DNA of 64,000 bases from Methyloversatilis universalis (GTDB taxonomy: Bacteria; Pseudomonadota; Gammaproteobacteria; Methylococcales; Methylococcaceae): the NCBI GenBank assembly GCA_020723665.1, contig DYIL01000001.1:186001-250000 (forward strand), given 5' to 3'. This document shows positions 42,554 through 53,049 of this stretch, in pieces (within the stretch, counting starts at the first letter, position 1; the number at the start of each line of letters is the position of its first letter). The notes under the pieces are model-generated. The model saw nothing but the letters and a program-made list of their open reading frames with translations. It ran no database searches and was not told the DNA's origin. Position numbers and translations under genes: made by a program.

Positions 42554-43476
42554 GGAAGCTGTTGTTTCTCCGGGACTGGCGCGCGGCGGCACTGCTCGTG
42601 GCCGCTGTACTCGCGGTCTTGACCTTTGCTGATCCGAAACTCTCGCTGCCGCTGCGGGTTTACCGCTACGCGTTCGTGGTCGACATAACCCAAAGCATGA
42701 ACGCGCGCGATTATCATATCGATAACATGCCGGCGGACCGACTCAATTTCGTCAAGGAATCGATCCGTCAGGCGGTGCACGCGCTGCCTTGCGGATCGGA
42801 AGTCGCCCTCGGACTCTTCACGACCCGGAGCGTTCAACTGCTGTTCGAACCCATAGAGGTATGCGAACACCTGCCCGTAATCGACGATGTGCTCGCCCAT
42901 ATCGATTGGCGCATGGCCTGGGCGGCCAACAGCTTTATAGAGCAAGGGGTTTATGCCGCAATCCGGGACATCAAGAAACGCGATCCCGGCGTTCGGCTGG
43001 CGTTCTTCACCGACGGCCAGGAAGCACCGCCGCAAACCATACGCCCGATCTTTTTCGAAAAGCCCGGAGAAATCGCGGGTCTCATCGTTGGCGTGGGCGG
43101 CCTGCACCCTATTACCGTCCCGAAATACGATCGCGAAAATCGGCTCGTCGGTTATTGGGAAAATACCGATATCGCGCAAATTCCGGAATCCACCACCGCC
43201 TACCAAACGACCGAGACGGCACCCCGCCCTTCGCACGGTGGCTATTACCTTTCCTGGCTGGACGAAAACCATCTGCGTGAACTGAGCGCAACGACCGGAC
43301 TCCGCTACCATCGCCTGGAAACGCCGCGAGCTCTCGTGGACGCATTACGCGCGCCGGAATTCGCCGAACGTCGGACTAGCCGTACCGACATCCGATGGCT
43401 TTTAGGACTTGCGGCACTCTTGCTGTTCGCTTCGGTCTATCTAGTGGCTGGCGATGAAAGTTCGAAGAGGGTTTGA
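42550..43476 (+). CDS. mxaL: VWA membrane protein, MxaL-like
   Basis: A 308-residue protein with an N-terminal helix (AAALLVAAVLAVLTFA), a VWA domain beginning YAFVVDITQSMNARDY (DxTxS variant of the metal site), RLAFFTDGQEAPPQTI, and a C-terminal helix (WLLGLAALLLFASVYLVAG). Starts at GTG 42550 overlapping the mxaK stop; the track ORF start lies within mxaK. Last gene of the mxaRSACKL-like run; mxaD does not follow, a DUF2905 gene does. Confidence 0.78.
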   Translation: MRKLLFLRDWRAAALLVAAVLAVLTFADPKLSLPLRVYRYAFVVDITQSMNARDYHIDNMPADRLNFVKESIRQAVHALPCGSEVALGLFTTRSVQLLFEPIEVCEHLPVIDDVLAHIDWRMAWAANSFIEQGVYAAIRDIKKRDPGVRLAFFTDGQEAPPQTIRPIFFEKPGEIAGLIVGVGGLHPITVPKYDRENRLVGYWENTDIAQIPESTTAYQTTETAPRPSHGGYYLSWLDENHLRELSATTGLRYHRLETPRALVDALRAPEFAERRTSRTDIRWLLGLAALLLFASVYLVAGDESSKRV

Positions 43477-43479
43477 ACG

Positions 43480-43695
43480 ATGTCCTTCGGAAAAATTCTT
43501 ATCTTCATCGGTATTGGCTTGTTTCTGCTCGGGCTGATCCTGTCGTACGCTCCGGGAATGTTCGGCTGGTTCGGGAAACTCCCCGGAGATATCCGGATTC
43601 AGGACGAAAACCGGTACATCTTCGTTCCCATCACCTCCATGATCATCATCAGCCTCGTGCTGACACTGCTGATCAATCTGTTCTTTCGTCGCTAA
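43480..43695 (+). CDS. DUF2905 small membrane protein
   Basis: A 71-residue protein with two membrane helices flanking a conserved loop: ILIFIGIGLFLLGLILSY, then FGKLPGDIRIQ-type wording (GWFGKLPGDIRIQDEN), then FVPITSMIIISLVLTLLINL. This is the DUF2905 pattern; function unknown. Three bases after mxaL and likely in the same transcript. The 290 bases up to groES hold only the groESL promoter and operator that I can support. Confidence 0.88.
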   Translation: MSFGKILIFIGIGLFLLGLILSYAPGMFGWFGKLPGDIRIQDENRYIFVPITSMIIISLVLTLLINLFFRR

Positions 43696-43884
43696 ATCGC
43701 CGGGACCTAGAAAGATTCCGGACTATCGTCACCGTCATATTCATCCATTCGAATATATTCCCGAGCTTGGTACCTGCGATAGCAACATTTTGTTCTCTTG
43801 CATGCTCTGTAAAGTTCTCGCCGGCCTTGCTTGCGTCCGAAATCGAGCCCCTCCTACCGTAATCAAAATTTCATATTGCGCCAC

Positions 43885-43940
43885 TTGAAAACTGAATCGG
43901 CGTCGCTATATTGTTAGCAGCCCTCGGTAGCGAGTGCTAA
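43885..43940 (+). promoter_or_regulatory. groESL promoter with degenerate CIRCE operator
   Basis: TTGAAA (43885-43890) and TATATT (43907-43912), 16 bases apart, form a sigma-70-type promoter. Directly behind, TTAGCAGCC-N9-GAGTGCTAA (43914-43940) matches the CIRCE inverted repeat with an exact right arm and two changed bases on the left, pointing to HrcA repression. CTTGAAA could also serve a sigma-32-type -35. Confidence 0.72.
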
Positions 43941-43997
43941 CACAGCTATCGCGGCTTTTTTCGAGATTCAACCTTCTTCAAGGAGAAAACAGTCATC

Positions 43998-44288
43998 ATG
44001 AAAATTCGTCCCTTGCATGACCGTATCGTCGTAAAACGCTGGGAAGAAGAAAAAACGTCTCCAGGCGGAATCGTCATTCCCGACACTGCAAAGGAAAAGC
44101 CGATCAAAGGCGAAGTGGTTGCAGTAGGAAACGGAAAAATCCTGGATAACGGTCAAGTGCGCGCACTGGATGTAAAAGTCGGTGACAAAGTCTTGTTCGG
44201 CAAGTATGCCGGTACCGAAGTGAAAATCGACGGCACCGAATATTTGATGCTGCGCGAAGACGACATCATGGGCGTATTCGAAGCCTAA
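43998..44288 (+). CDS. groES: Co-chaperonin GroES
   Basis: A 96-residue Gro[22 protein letters not shown], the mobile-loop region [31 protein letters not shown], and a C-terminal [16 protein letters not shown]. It caps the GroEL ring during protein folding. AAGGAG precedes the ATG by 14 bases. Followed by groEL after 44 bases, transcribed from the CIRCE-bearing promoter. Confidence 0.98.
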   Translation: MKIRPLHDRIVVKRWEEEKTSPGGIVIPDTAKEKPIKGEVVAVGNGKILDNGQVRALDVKVGDKVLFGKYAGTEVKIDGTEYLMLREDDIMGVFEA

Positions 44289-44329
44289 TCCGCGACCTTA
44301 ACGTTCAGACCAATTTTTGGAGGAATTAA

Positions 44330-45961
<1,632 letters not shown>

Positions 45962-45990
45962 TCGGTCGATTTCACGCACCGGGGACATCA

Positions 45991-46019
45991 AAGCCCTGCC
46001 GGAAACGGCAGGGCTTTTT
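45991..46019 (+). terminator. groESL terminator
   Basis: AAGCCCTGCCG-GAAA-CGGCAGGGCTTTTT: a 10-bp GC-rich stem, GNRA loop and T run, 30 bases after the groEL stop. Confidence 0.92.
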
Positions 46020-46123
46020 CATCAGTCTTATCCCGTTTTTCTATATGAAAAGTAATTTTTAGAATTTTTGGGATTGAATATCGTGTGTTACTTTAGGTCT
46101 TACGGCTTTTACCCTAATACGAC

Positions 46124-46861
46124 ATGAGCACTCAATTCTTCGATCTCGATCAGCTAAAAGGCGAATTGGCCGGAAAGAATCCCCGCGTCGTTCTCAAAGC
46201 GGCGCTGACCTGGTTCGACAATATCGCTATCTCCTTCAGCGGTGCCGAGGACGTGATGTTGATCGACCTGGCCAGCAAGCTGAAGCCGGGCGTTCAGGTC
46301 TTCACCTTGGATACCGGTCGCTTGCATCCCGAAACTTACAGACTGATCGAGACGGTCCGGGAGCGATATCCCGTTCGGCTGGAGGTTCTTTCGCCGGATC
46401 GCACGCAATTGGAAGCTTTGGTCAGAGAAAAGGGCCTATTCAGCTTCTACAAAGACGGCCATCACGAATGCTGCAGCATCCGTAAGGTCGAGCCGTTGCG
46501 GCGTAAGCTTTGTCAGCTGGACGCCTGGATCACCGGCCAACGCCGCGACCAAAACCCAACTCGGCAACATCTGACAGAGGTCGAGTTGGATGAAGCCTTT
46601 TCCACGCCCGACCATCACCTGATCAAATTCAATCCGCTTGCGAACTGGTCGTCGGCGCAGGTGTGGGATTACATCGAAGCCTATGACGTGCCCTTCAACG
46701 AACTGCATCGCAAAGGTTTCGTCAGTATAGGCTGCGAACCTTGCACCCGGGCGATTCTGCCCAATCAGCACGAACGCGAAGGTCGCTGGTGGTGGGAGGA
46801 TGCCGCCAAGAAAGAATGCGGTCTACACGCCGGGAACCTCAAAACGGTCGCCAAGGTTTAA
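46124..46861 (+). CDS. cysH: Assimilatory sulfate reduction reductase CysH (iron-sulfur, APS-reductase type)
   Basis: A 245-residue phosphoadenylyl/adenylyl-sulfate reductase. The PP-loop is [15 protein letters not shown], the arginine-rich [12 protein letters not shown] binds substrate, and KKECGLHAG holds the catalytic Cys. Two cysteine pairs, ECCSIRK and GCEPCTR, match the CC...CxxC ligands of a [4Fe-4S] cluster, typical of enzymes that use APS directly; the E. coli PAPS enzyme lacks them. It yields sulfite for the CysI-like reductase at 54.7 kb. Convergent with cysB. Confidence 0.92.
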   Translation: MSTQFFDLDQLKGELAGKNPRVVLKAALTWFDNIAISFSGAEDVMLIDLASKLKPGVQVFTLDTGRLHPETYRLIETVRERYPVRLEVLSPDRTQLEALVREKGLFSFYKDGHHECCSIRKVEPLRRKLCQLDAWITGQRRDQNPTRQHLTEVELDEAFSTPDHHLIKFNPLANWSSAQVWDYIEAYDVPFNELHRKGFVSIGCEPCTRAILPNQHEREGRWWWEDAAKKECGLHAGNLKTVAKV

Positions 46862-46904
46862 GACCAGACACGGCCTTCCGGATGAGACATCGGATACCCG
46901 CAAG

Positions 46905-47879
46905 CTAGCGCACCGGCAGCTCACTATTCGCGAACAAGGCATCGACCTCTTTTTGGTCCCGCTGAGCCATGGCTTGTTCCACCAACTCCCGTGTCAGATG
47001 CGGCGCGAATAGACGGATGAATTCATAGATGAATCCGCGGATGAACATATCCCGCCTAAGCCCGATCTTGGTCGTGCTCGAACCGAACAGATGGCTGGCG
47101 TCTAGCGGAATCAGATCGGCGTCCGTGACCGGATCGTAAGCCATTCTGGCGACGATTCCGACCCCCAAGCCGAGCCTCACATAGGTCTTGATCACATCGG
47201 CATCCACGGCGGTCAACGCCAACTGGGGATGCAGGTTGGCCTTCTCGAAAGCCTGATCCAGCTGCGAGCGTCCGGTGAAACCGAAGACGTACGTCACGAT
47301 GGGATATTCGGCGACATCCTGTAGGGTCAGTTCCTTCTTCTCCGTCAGCGGATGCCCTTGCTGTACCAAAACACAGCGATTCCACCGATAACACGGCAGC
47401 ATGACGAGATTCTCGAAGAGTTCCATGGCCTCCGTGGCGATCGCCATATCGACCACGCCACGCGACGCCAGTTCCGAAATCTGCATCGGAGTACCCTGAT
47501 TGATATTGAGCTTGATCCCGGGATAGCGGTTCATGAACTCCTTTATGACGGGAGGAAGCGCATAACGCGCTTGCGTGTGTGTAGTGGCGATGGACAGCGA
47601 GCCGACCTTGTTATCCCGATATTCCTGCGCGATATTCTTTATATCCTGAACCTTGCCCAGGATTTCTCCGGCAATCGCGACGATTTGCTTGCCGGCTGCT
47701 GTGATTTCCGTCAGATGTTTGCCGTTCCGTGCGAAAATCGGAAGCCCGAGTTCGTCCTCCAGCAGACGGACTTGTTTGCTAATTCCGGGCTGCGATGTAT
47801 AAAGGCTGTCCGCCGTTGCGGAAACGTTCAATTCGTGCTGCGCAACTTCCCAGATATAGCGTAACTGCTGCAGTTTCAT
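46905..47879 (-). CDS. cysB: LysR-type regulator CysB
   Basis: A 324-residue LysR regulator nearly colinear with CysB: MKLQQLRYIWEVAQHELNVS winged-helix start, LYTSQPGISKQVRLLEDELG recognition region, and an effector domain with IATTHTQARYALP. CysB activates sulfur-assimilation genes with N-acetylserine/O-acetylserine as inducer. The ATG at 47879 is the family start; the track extension adds 12 codons. Tail-to-tail with cysH, its likely target. Confidence 0.93.
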   Translation of the reverse strand: MKLQQLRYIWEVAQHELNVSATADSLYTSQPGISKQVRLLEDELGLPIFARNGKHLTEITAAGKQIVAIAGEILGKVQDIKNIAQEYRDNKVGSLSIATTHTQARYALPPVIKEFMNRYPGIKLNINQGTPMQISELASRGVVDMAIATEAMELFENLVMLPCYRWNRCVLVQQGHPLTEKKELTLQDVAEYPIVTYVFGFTGRSQLDQAFEKANLHPQLALTAVDADVIKTYVRLGLGVGIVARMAYDPVTDADLIPLDASHLFGSSTTKIGLRRDMFIRGFIYEFIRLFAPHLTRELVEQAMAQRDQKEVDALFANSELPVR

Positions 47880-48168
47880 GGTCTTTTCAGCAACATCCCG
47901 AATAAACGAGGACAACGAAAATTATACTCTCTTCAATGGGACCGTTTCTCGAAGCTAGGCTTTTGGCCAAAATGGTCTTCGAAAGGGAGCCCGTTCCGTC
48001 GTCGCCGAAATTCTGTCATGACGTCCGTCGGGGTAAGATCAACCGCGAGAGCAAAGCACCTTCGGTGGATTCTTCAAGCGTAAATTACGAGGCTTTAGCC
48101 ATGAATGTTGAACCTAGAAACGGTAGTCGGACGTGCTCGAGTGTCAGGCGGGCTGGACGGCCGGCGAG

Positions 48169-48215
48169 CCTGTCCTGAGCGGAGTCGAAGGGCCTGTCCT
48201 GAGCCTGGTCGAAGG
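48169..48215. repeat. Tandem pair of CCTGTCCTGAGC...GTCGAAGG repeats
   Basis: Two 23-24 base units, CCTGTCCTGAGC-GGA-GTCGAAGGG and CCTGTCCTGAGC-CTG-GTCGAAGG, stand head to tail. Related sequence appears near 51.15 and 51.3 kb, so this is a dispersed intergenic repeat family. The DNA from 47880 to 48878 otherwise holds one gene relic and no intact gene. Confidence 0.72.
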
Positions 48216-48439
48216 AGCGCGACGGCGCCGCGGGGTAGTCTCCTGCAAGAAGGCGCAACGCCGCCGGGGGCATCGCCCGCCGTTAAATCGGGTAGGTAGC
48301 GTCTCCACCCGAAAGATGAGATCGATGCAAGTCATTTTTGTAAGGTGCGGTGAGGAACGAACCGCACCGATCGCGCCCACGGACGATGCGGTTCGCTTCG
48401 CTCACCCATGCTACTTTCCCGGTGCATCGAAGCGGTCAA

Positions 48440-48715
48440 CTGCCGTTTCTAGGATCATTTACCGGGGTCCTTATAGCGAAGTTCGTGACGAGAAAGGGCG
48501 TATCTTCCCGCGCGGCGAACGGATTGCGGTGTACGAACGTACTTTTCCCATGATCACCGAAGGACCTCACAAAGACGATTTCATCGGCATCGAACCGTAT
48601 GTCTCGCAAGGAACCCGTAGCCTGGTGCGCAGCCCCGGGCACGCGCCGCCCGGTTCAGGTTTCCAAGGGCGGACGACAGCTCGTCAGCGATTGCGAAGAC
48701 GGCAGCCGTTGTTGA
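48440..48715 (+). pseudogene. C-terminal relic of an ArsM-like SAM methyltransferase
   Basis: The frame from about 48440 gives IIYRGPYSEVRDEKGRIFPR, then GERIAVYERTF and EGPHKDDFIGIEP, matching the C-terminal region of methyltransferases annotated as arsenite-methyltransferase-like. No SAM-binding part remains upstream. After about 48640 the original protein appears to continue in the next frame (SKGGRQLVSDCEDGSRC, stop at 48715), so there is a frameshift as well as 5' loss. The surrounding ORF at 48133 is not a real gene. Identification is from recalled family sequence. Confidence 0.55.
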
Positions 48716-48878
48716 TACACTTTCGATTCAATGCCGATTGAAAGAGAAAAAGGCGCTGTTGTTCTCAACAGCGTCCTCGAACAGTGGGGAAAAATTCATC
48801 GATCGGCAGCGACCCAAAGCAAAATATCGCCAAATCCGATCGAGCGCTCGCCGGATACGCCGACGCCGGACTTTCCGG

Positions 48879-49202
48879 CTATTTCTCGAGATATTGCAGC
48901 TTGTTCGGCTTGCCGTTCCATTCATCTGCATCTTCCAAAGCCGGCTTGACTTCCGTAATACTCGGCCACACTTTCGAAAGTTCGGCGTTCAATTGGATGA
49001 ATTGCTCTTGGCCCTCCGGCACCTCATCCTCGGAATAAATGGCATTCGCGGGGCATTCGGGCTCGCACAACGTGCAATCGATGCACTCATCGGGATCAAT
49101 GACCAGAAAATTCGGCCCCTCGTGAAAGCAGTCGACCGGGCAAACATCGACGCAATCGGTAAATTTGCACTTGATGCAGTTTTCGGTTACTACGAAAGTC
49201 AT
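48879..49202 (-). CDS. fdxA: Seven-iron type ferredoxin
   Basis: A 107-residue ferredoxin: [20 protein letters not shown], then [20 protein letters not shown] and [20 protein letters not shown]. The Cys spacing is that of proteobacterial FdxA with a [3Fe-4S] and a [4Fe-4S] cluster, and the acidic C-terminal extension is usual. A soluble low-potential electron carrier. Monocistronic as far as can be seen. Confidence 0.95.
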   Translation of the reverse strand: MTFVVTENCIKCKFTDCVDVCPVDCFHEGPNFLVIDPDECIDCTLCEPECPANAIYSEDEVPEGQEQFIQLNAELSKVWPSITEVKPALEDADEWNGKPNKLQYLEK

Positions 49203-49446
49203 TTTGAATTTTCCTGTAAGCTGTATGGGTTACCGAGTAACAGTAACAGCCTGTTTCGCTCGTTATCGGACGCGACGGTACGCATGCGGTTTCGCCGCGC
49301 GAACCGTTCCGATCGTATCTTGCGACCAGCAGCGACGGGCAGCGTCTCTTAATAGTCAAGAGACTCATTTTACATGCACCCAAGTCATTTCCCAAACAAG
49401 TGACCACTGATTCGGCGAATACCGGTGGTTTCTCGCCCCAGCCGGT

Positions 49447-49944
49447 TCAGGGCAAACTGATCGGTCCGGTGAATACCCAATCCGTCTGTTGTACGGTCGT
49501 GTGGCAACCGACGCATTCCTGAACGAAACTCGCATCCTTACCATAAGGTTCCTGTTTCTCCCCTAGCCAGCGGGCGAAGCCCCAGCCTCCCGTCGAAACG
49601 TACTTGGCCGAGTCCTTAATCATGAACTCGGCATGGACGAACTCGCCCGGCACCTGGGCCGTCGGGTATCTGGGATGGTCCTTTTGCTTGACCACCAGCT
49701 TCGCGAGTACCGTTCCGTTCGGCCAGGGATTGGTATTTCCGGCTCTGGCTGCTGCTATCGCCACGTCATTGCCCAAAACGGCACGGAGCGTACCCGTTTC
49801 CGGACGCTGAGAAACGGAGATTAACCTCCAATCTTTATAGTTTTCCGGAATCGTAATCCCGTTCGGTGCCGGAGCCACTGTGGGCTGCTCCGCCCAAGCT
49901 AATGTCGCAACCATCGTAGCCACGATCATCGAAATTCTTTTCAC
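49447..49944 (-). CDS. Cytochrome P460 family c-type heme protein
   Basis: A 165-residue secreted protein: signal peptide MKRISMIVATMVATLAWAEQ, then ITIPENYKDWRLISVSQRPE, GEFVHAEFMIKDSAKYVSTG and GWGFARW, and a c-type heme site CVGCH near the C-terminus. This is the cytochrome P460 pattern; in methanotrophs and nitrifiers such proteins oxidise hydroxylamine or bind NO in the periplasm. True P460 has a Lys-heme cross-link, while cytochrome c'-beta relatives do not; several lysines are present and I cannot tell which applies. Methanotrophs form hydroxylamine when methane monooxygenase acts on ammonia. Confidence 0.85.
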   Translation of the reverse strand: MKRISMIVATMVATLAWAEQPTVAPAPNGITIPENYKDWRLISVSQRPETGTLRAVLGNDVAIAAARAGNTNPWPNGTVLAKLVVKQKDHPRYPTAQVPGEFVHAEFMIKDSAKYVSTGGWGFARWLGEKQEPYGKDASFVQECVGCHTTVQQTDWVFTGPISLP

Positions 49945-50605
49945 TACAAAGAGCTCCTCTGAGAGTCATTGGAACAACTACCCCTAGCGGACACGACTAT
50001 CTGACGCCGTCGCAACTCTAGTATTCGATCGAACCTCGCTCCGCTCCGCCGGAATAAAATGGGACGTTGCGCCCGTACTGCCCGTTAGGGACCCGGCGAA
50101 AATCGCTGGCTCCCGATTTTCAGCCTTTTTGCCGGGTCATGCAACGCGGAGACACCGGCAAAATCACAAAGCGGCCGCTCGCCATGACATGCCCGAAGAC
50201 AGATCTCTTGGGAGGAACGCGCCGCTAAGGAGCACTTGGAAGTCTACGAAAGAGAAAACCTTTCTAAAGCCGGAGCCATCCTATCCGGCTGGTTGATCGG
50301 AGCCCCTCGCCAACATAGACGAAAACTGAACACAAGATATGCAGCACGACCGTCATCCGACCCGAATTGAATTGCAAGCTTGCAAGCGGCAGCCGCCCCA
50401 AGCTCACGCCCACTGGCGGCAGTCGTAAGGAGCGAGACCAACATCGACCCGAACTTAGATCGGTTGTTGGATTGAATTATGGTCCGTGGAAGCGGGCTTT
50501 ACCAGCGATCAAACCACTCCCCAGGTAAAGCCCGCTCTCCCATGATAAAGCCTTTTTCAATCAACCGTTACGCGCGAACGGAAACCGCCGTAGGAAATGC
50601 ATCCC
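49945..50605. other. Gene-free interval between cytochrome P460 and the PepSY-like lipoprotein
   Basis: About 660 bases. The only ORF in the track, a 66-residue minus-strand ORF at 50244-50444, has no ribosome site I trust. It contains the inverted repeat at 50492-50535 and otherwise nothing I can support. Confidence 0.5.
50492..50535. repeat. 12-bp perfect inverted repeat with 20-base loop
   Basis: GCGGGCTTTACC (50492-50503) and GGTAAAGCCCGC (50524-50535) are exact complements. It could be a terminator for the leftward lipoprotein gene or a small palindromic repeat; no long T run follows closely. Confidence 0.6.
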
Positions 50606-51088
50606 TCAACCATCATATTCCTCGACAGTCACTTGAGTTCCGTCCGCCGAAATAAAGACCTCGATATTCTCGTTAGCTTCGTCCCGCCCCTCGAATTCAT
50701 ATCCTGAGGAACCAACTCCCTTGCTGACCGATTCGATCTTTTCTGGTTTGAAGTTGGGTAATCTCGCTTTCAGAGCTTCCCGGACCACAATGGGAACCTC
50801 TTCCAGTGGAATTTCGGTTTCGGCTTCCAGCAGCCTCGCCTCGGGAGTCACCTCGACCTCCACTTCGCGATTCGTTGAGTCACGCCCCTTCAGCTCGTAT
50901 ACGGCCTGGCTATTTTCGGTTTTTGTCTTGGCCGTTTTCCATTGGACTCCAGGCAATGCCTTGTCAGCCGTGGCCCTTACCGCGGGTGGAACCTGATCCA
51001 ACGGAACATCCTTCTCGGTTGAACCTCCAGAGCCGTCACAGCCGGCAAGAGCGGCAAGACACAATGAACCATAGATGAAAAACCTCAT
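50606..51088 (-). CDS. Lipoprotein with two PepSY-like repeats
   Basis: A 160-residue lipoprotein: MRFFIYGSLCLAALAGCDGS with lipobox LAGC. Two homologous units follow, one with DVPLDQVPPAVRATADKALPG and YELKGRD, the other with EIPLEEVPIVVREALKARLP and YEFEGRDEANENIEVFISAD, each resembling the helix-plus-strands PepSY/BLIP-like fold. Probably a periplasm-facing protein of unknown binding role. The ATG at 51088 has AGGAGG upstream; the 69-codon track extension runs through repeat DNA. Confidence 0.78.
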   Translation of the reverse strand: MRFFIYGSLCLAALAGCDGSGGSTEKDVPLDQVPPAVRATADKALPGVQWKTAKTKTENSQAVYELKGRDSTNREVEVEVTPEARLLEAETEIPLEEVPIVVREALKARLPNFKPEKIESVSKGVGSSGYEFEGRDEANENIEVFISADGTQVTVEEYDG

Positions 51089-51105
51089 GATCTGAATCCT
51101 CCTGT

Positions 51106-51437
51106 CCTTAGGGAAGCTCTGAATAAACCTTCTCCCGCTGGGGCAAACCTGTGCTGAGCCTGCCGAAGGGCCGTGCTTCGCACGTTGGCGTTCGCTCCCG
51201 GCGAACGGGGGCACGCGCAAGCGCCGCTTGCGGCTCCCAACAGGGACAGTGCGGCGTGATTGGGTTGGGTGAGGGCCTTTTAGAGCCCATCCCAATAGAC
51301 CGTTCGCCCTGAGCCCTTCGACTTATCTCAGGACAGGCTTGTCGAAGGGTTTCTTAAGCCTATTGGGATGGGCTCTTAGATCCAATAGTTGCACTGTTCG
51401 CTTTTCCCACTGGAAACTTAATCAGAGCTTCCTTAGG
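51106..51437. mobile_element. MITE-like palindromic element with ends near GGAAGCTCTGA
   Basis: CCTTAGGGAAGCTCTGA (51106-51122) and TCAGAGCTTCCTTAGG (51422-51437) are near-perfect inverted repeats about 330 bases apart, with no transposase between. It begins about 18 bases before the lipoprotein ATG region and fills most of the 51089-51707 gene-free stretch. Similar to the non-autonomous relics of IS5-type elements, but the family is a guess. A smaller palindromic element sits inside it. Confidence 0.55.
51282..51376. repeat. Nested 95-bp palindromic element
   Basis: AGAGCCCATCCCAATAG (51282-51298) and CTATTGGGATGGGCTCT (51360-51376) are exact 17-base complements. Inside lies CCCTTCGAC...GTCGAAGGG flanking a CAGGACAGG core, a copy of the repeat family also seen at 48.17 kb. 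It looks inserted into the outer element. Confidence 0.7.
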
Positions 51438-51707
51438 ATACGTGCGGCCCATCGGTTTGCCGTTTTGGGCGCCATCCAACTAGAGTTCGACTGTATCCGC
51501 ACCCGCGAAGCGATATAAGCAGCAGGTGAAAGTTTGGTCAATTGGGACAAATCCCTATCGCCGACAAGTTGACCTCCCATCCGAAGACCGCGCCAGACTC
51601 AAACCGGCATCTCGCCTGAATCCCTTGGACTGTCCGGAATCTCGCCTTAAGCTACGCCGCACCTTAGTTAACCAGTTGATCGCTCCCTTTGTTTAGCAGA
51701 GGTGACC

Positions 51708-53003
51708 ATGACTATAAAACGATGGCCGTTGTCCTTACGCGTACTGATGGCCGTCGCATTGGGTGCATTGCTCGGCGTTATCGGAGGCAATGAGGCCTAT
51801 CTTTGGGGACTTCGGAACGAGCACCTCGGGCAAATCGGAATGCTCGCGATCCGGTTGCTGAAAGCGTTGGCCGTGCCCCTCATTCTTTTCGCGATTCTCG
51901 AAGCCTTTGTTCGGACTCCGATTTCCGCGAGAAGCGGAGGACGGCTGGTCACGATTTGTCTTATCAATGTGTCGATGGCTTGCGCCATCGGACTGCTGCT
52001 GATGAATACGATCGAACCGGGGTTGGCCTGGCGGGACCGAATCGGGCAACTTACCGATCGAGTCTCAGAAAACCCCACGCTCGCGAGCCCGAGATCGGCA
52101 CCGGCTGCGTCTCTCAACCCGCTGCAGAACCTCGGCGCCTATATCCCTCAAAGCCTGATCGAACCGCTCGCAAGCAATAACGTGATCTCGGTCGTCCTGC
52201 TCGCCTTGCTGTTCGGCGCCGCCCTGCGGTGGTTTAAAGATCGCCAGGGCGAGGATGATGTAGCAGACATCCGGCCGTTGGAAGGTTTTGTGTCGTCGGC
52301 CTATCAGGTCTTAACCAAGGTGCTTACTTGGGTCGTCGAAGTCGTTCCGTTCGCGGTATTCGGTCTCGTGGCGCAGGTCGTCGGAAAAACGGGGCTAGAA
52401 ATTTTTGCCGATCTGGGCGGGTTTCTCGGCGTCATAACGCTCGGCCTCGGCCTTCATGGTCTCGTTTATTACCCACTGGCGGCGTGGCTGGGAGGCGGAA
52501 AATCGCCGCGCGTTTATCTGAAACAAGGGGCAGATGCCATTATGACCGGCTTGTCCGCGAACAGCAGTTTGGCGGCCATGCCGGTTACCTTGCGCTGTCT
52601 GCGAAACATCGGCGTCTCGGATTCGTCCGCACGTATCGCTGTCTGTGCCGGTACGAATCTCAACAACGACGGCATCACGCTGTATGAGGCCATGGCCGCT
52701 CTGTTCCTGGCACAGGCTTTGGGCTATGAACTCGGGGCCGGCCAGCAAGCCATCATCGTACTTTCCGCGCTCATGGCCGGTATCGGCGTCGCTGGGATTC
52801 CTGAAGCGGGATTGATCATTTTGCCGCTGGTACTGAGCGCGTCCGGCTTGCCGGAAGTTGTGGTAGCCGCCGCGATACCACTCATCGCGCCGGTCGATTG
52901 GATTCTTGCGCGCATGCGATCCGGCGTGAACGTGCTCGCCGATATGCTTGTCGCGATCTTGCTCGATGCTTGGGAGAGGCGCGGATCGAGTGGCAAGGCG
53001 TAG
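51708..53003 (+). CDS. Dicarboxylate/amino acid:cation symporter (DAACS family)
   Basis: A 431-residue secondary transporter. N-terminal helices (LRVLMAVALGALLGVIGG; LLKALAVPLILFAILEAF), the serine-rich re-entrant hairpin SANSSLAAMPVT, and the signature VCAGTNLNNDGITLYEAMAALFLAQ followed by GIGVAGIPEAGLIILPLVLSASGLP are those of the GltP/DctA family, which imports glutamate, aspartate or C4-dicarboxylates with H+ or Na+. Substrate cannot be decided. The ATG at 51708 is two codons inside the track start. Convergent with nhaD, which could supply the sodium gradient. Confidence 0.9.
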   Translation: MTIKRWPLSLRVLMAVALGALLGVIGGNEAYLWGLRNEHLGQIGMLAIRLLKALAVPLILFAILEAFVRTPISARSGGRLVTICLINVSMACAIGLLLMNTIEPGLAWRDRIGQLTDRVSENPTLASPRSAPAASLNPLQNLGAYIPQSLIEPLASNNVISVVLLALLFGAALRWFKDRQGEDDVADIRPLEGFVSSAYQVLTKVLTWVVEVVPFAVFGLVAQVVGKTGLEIFADLGGFLGVITLGLGLHGLVYYPLAAWLGGGKSPRVYLKQGADAIMTGLSANSSLAAMPVTLRCLRNIGVSDSSARIAVCAGTNLNNDGITLYEAMAALFLAQALGYELGAGQQAIIVLSALMAGIGVAGIPEAGLIILPLVLSASGLPEVVVAAAIPLIAPVDWILARMRSGVNVLADMLVAILLDAWERRGSSGKA

Positions 53004-53049
53004 CCTAAGGTCGACGGCCACGCCTTGGCTTAAGCAGGTTGGAGCGGCG

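Noticed and set aside
42448-43311. 287-residue minus-strand ORF
   Set aside because: Shadow of mxaL, with no recognisable content.
50244-50444. 66-residue minus-strand ORF
   Set aside because: No convincing ribosome site or recognised family.
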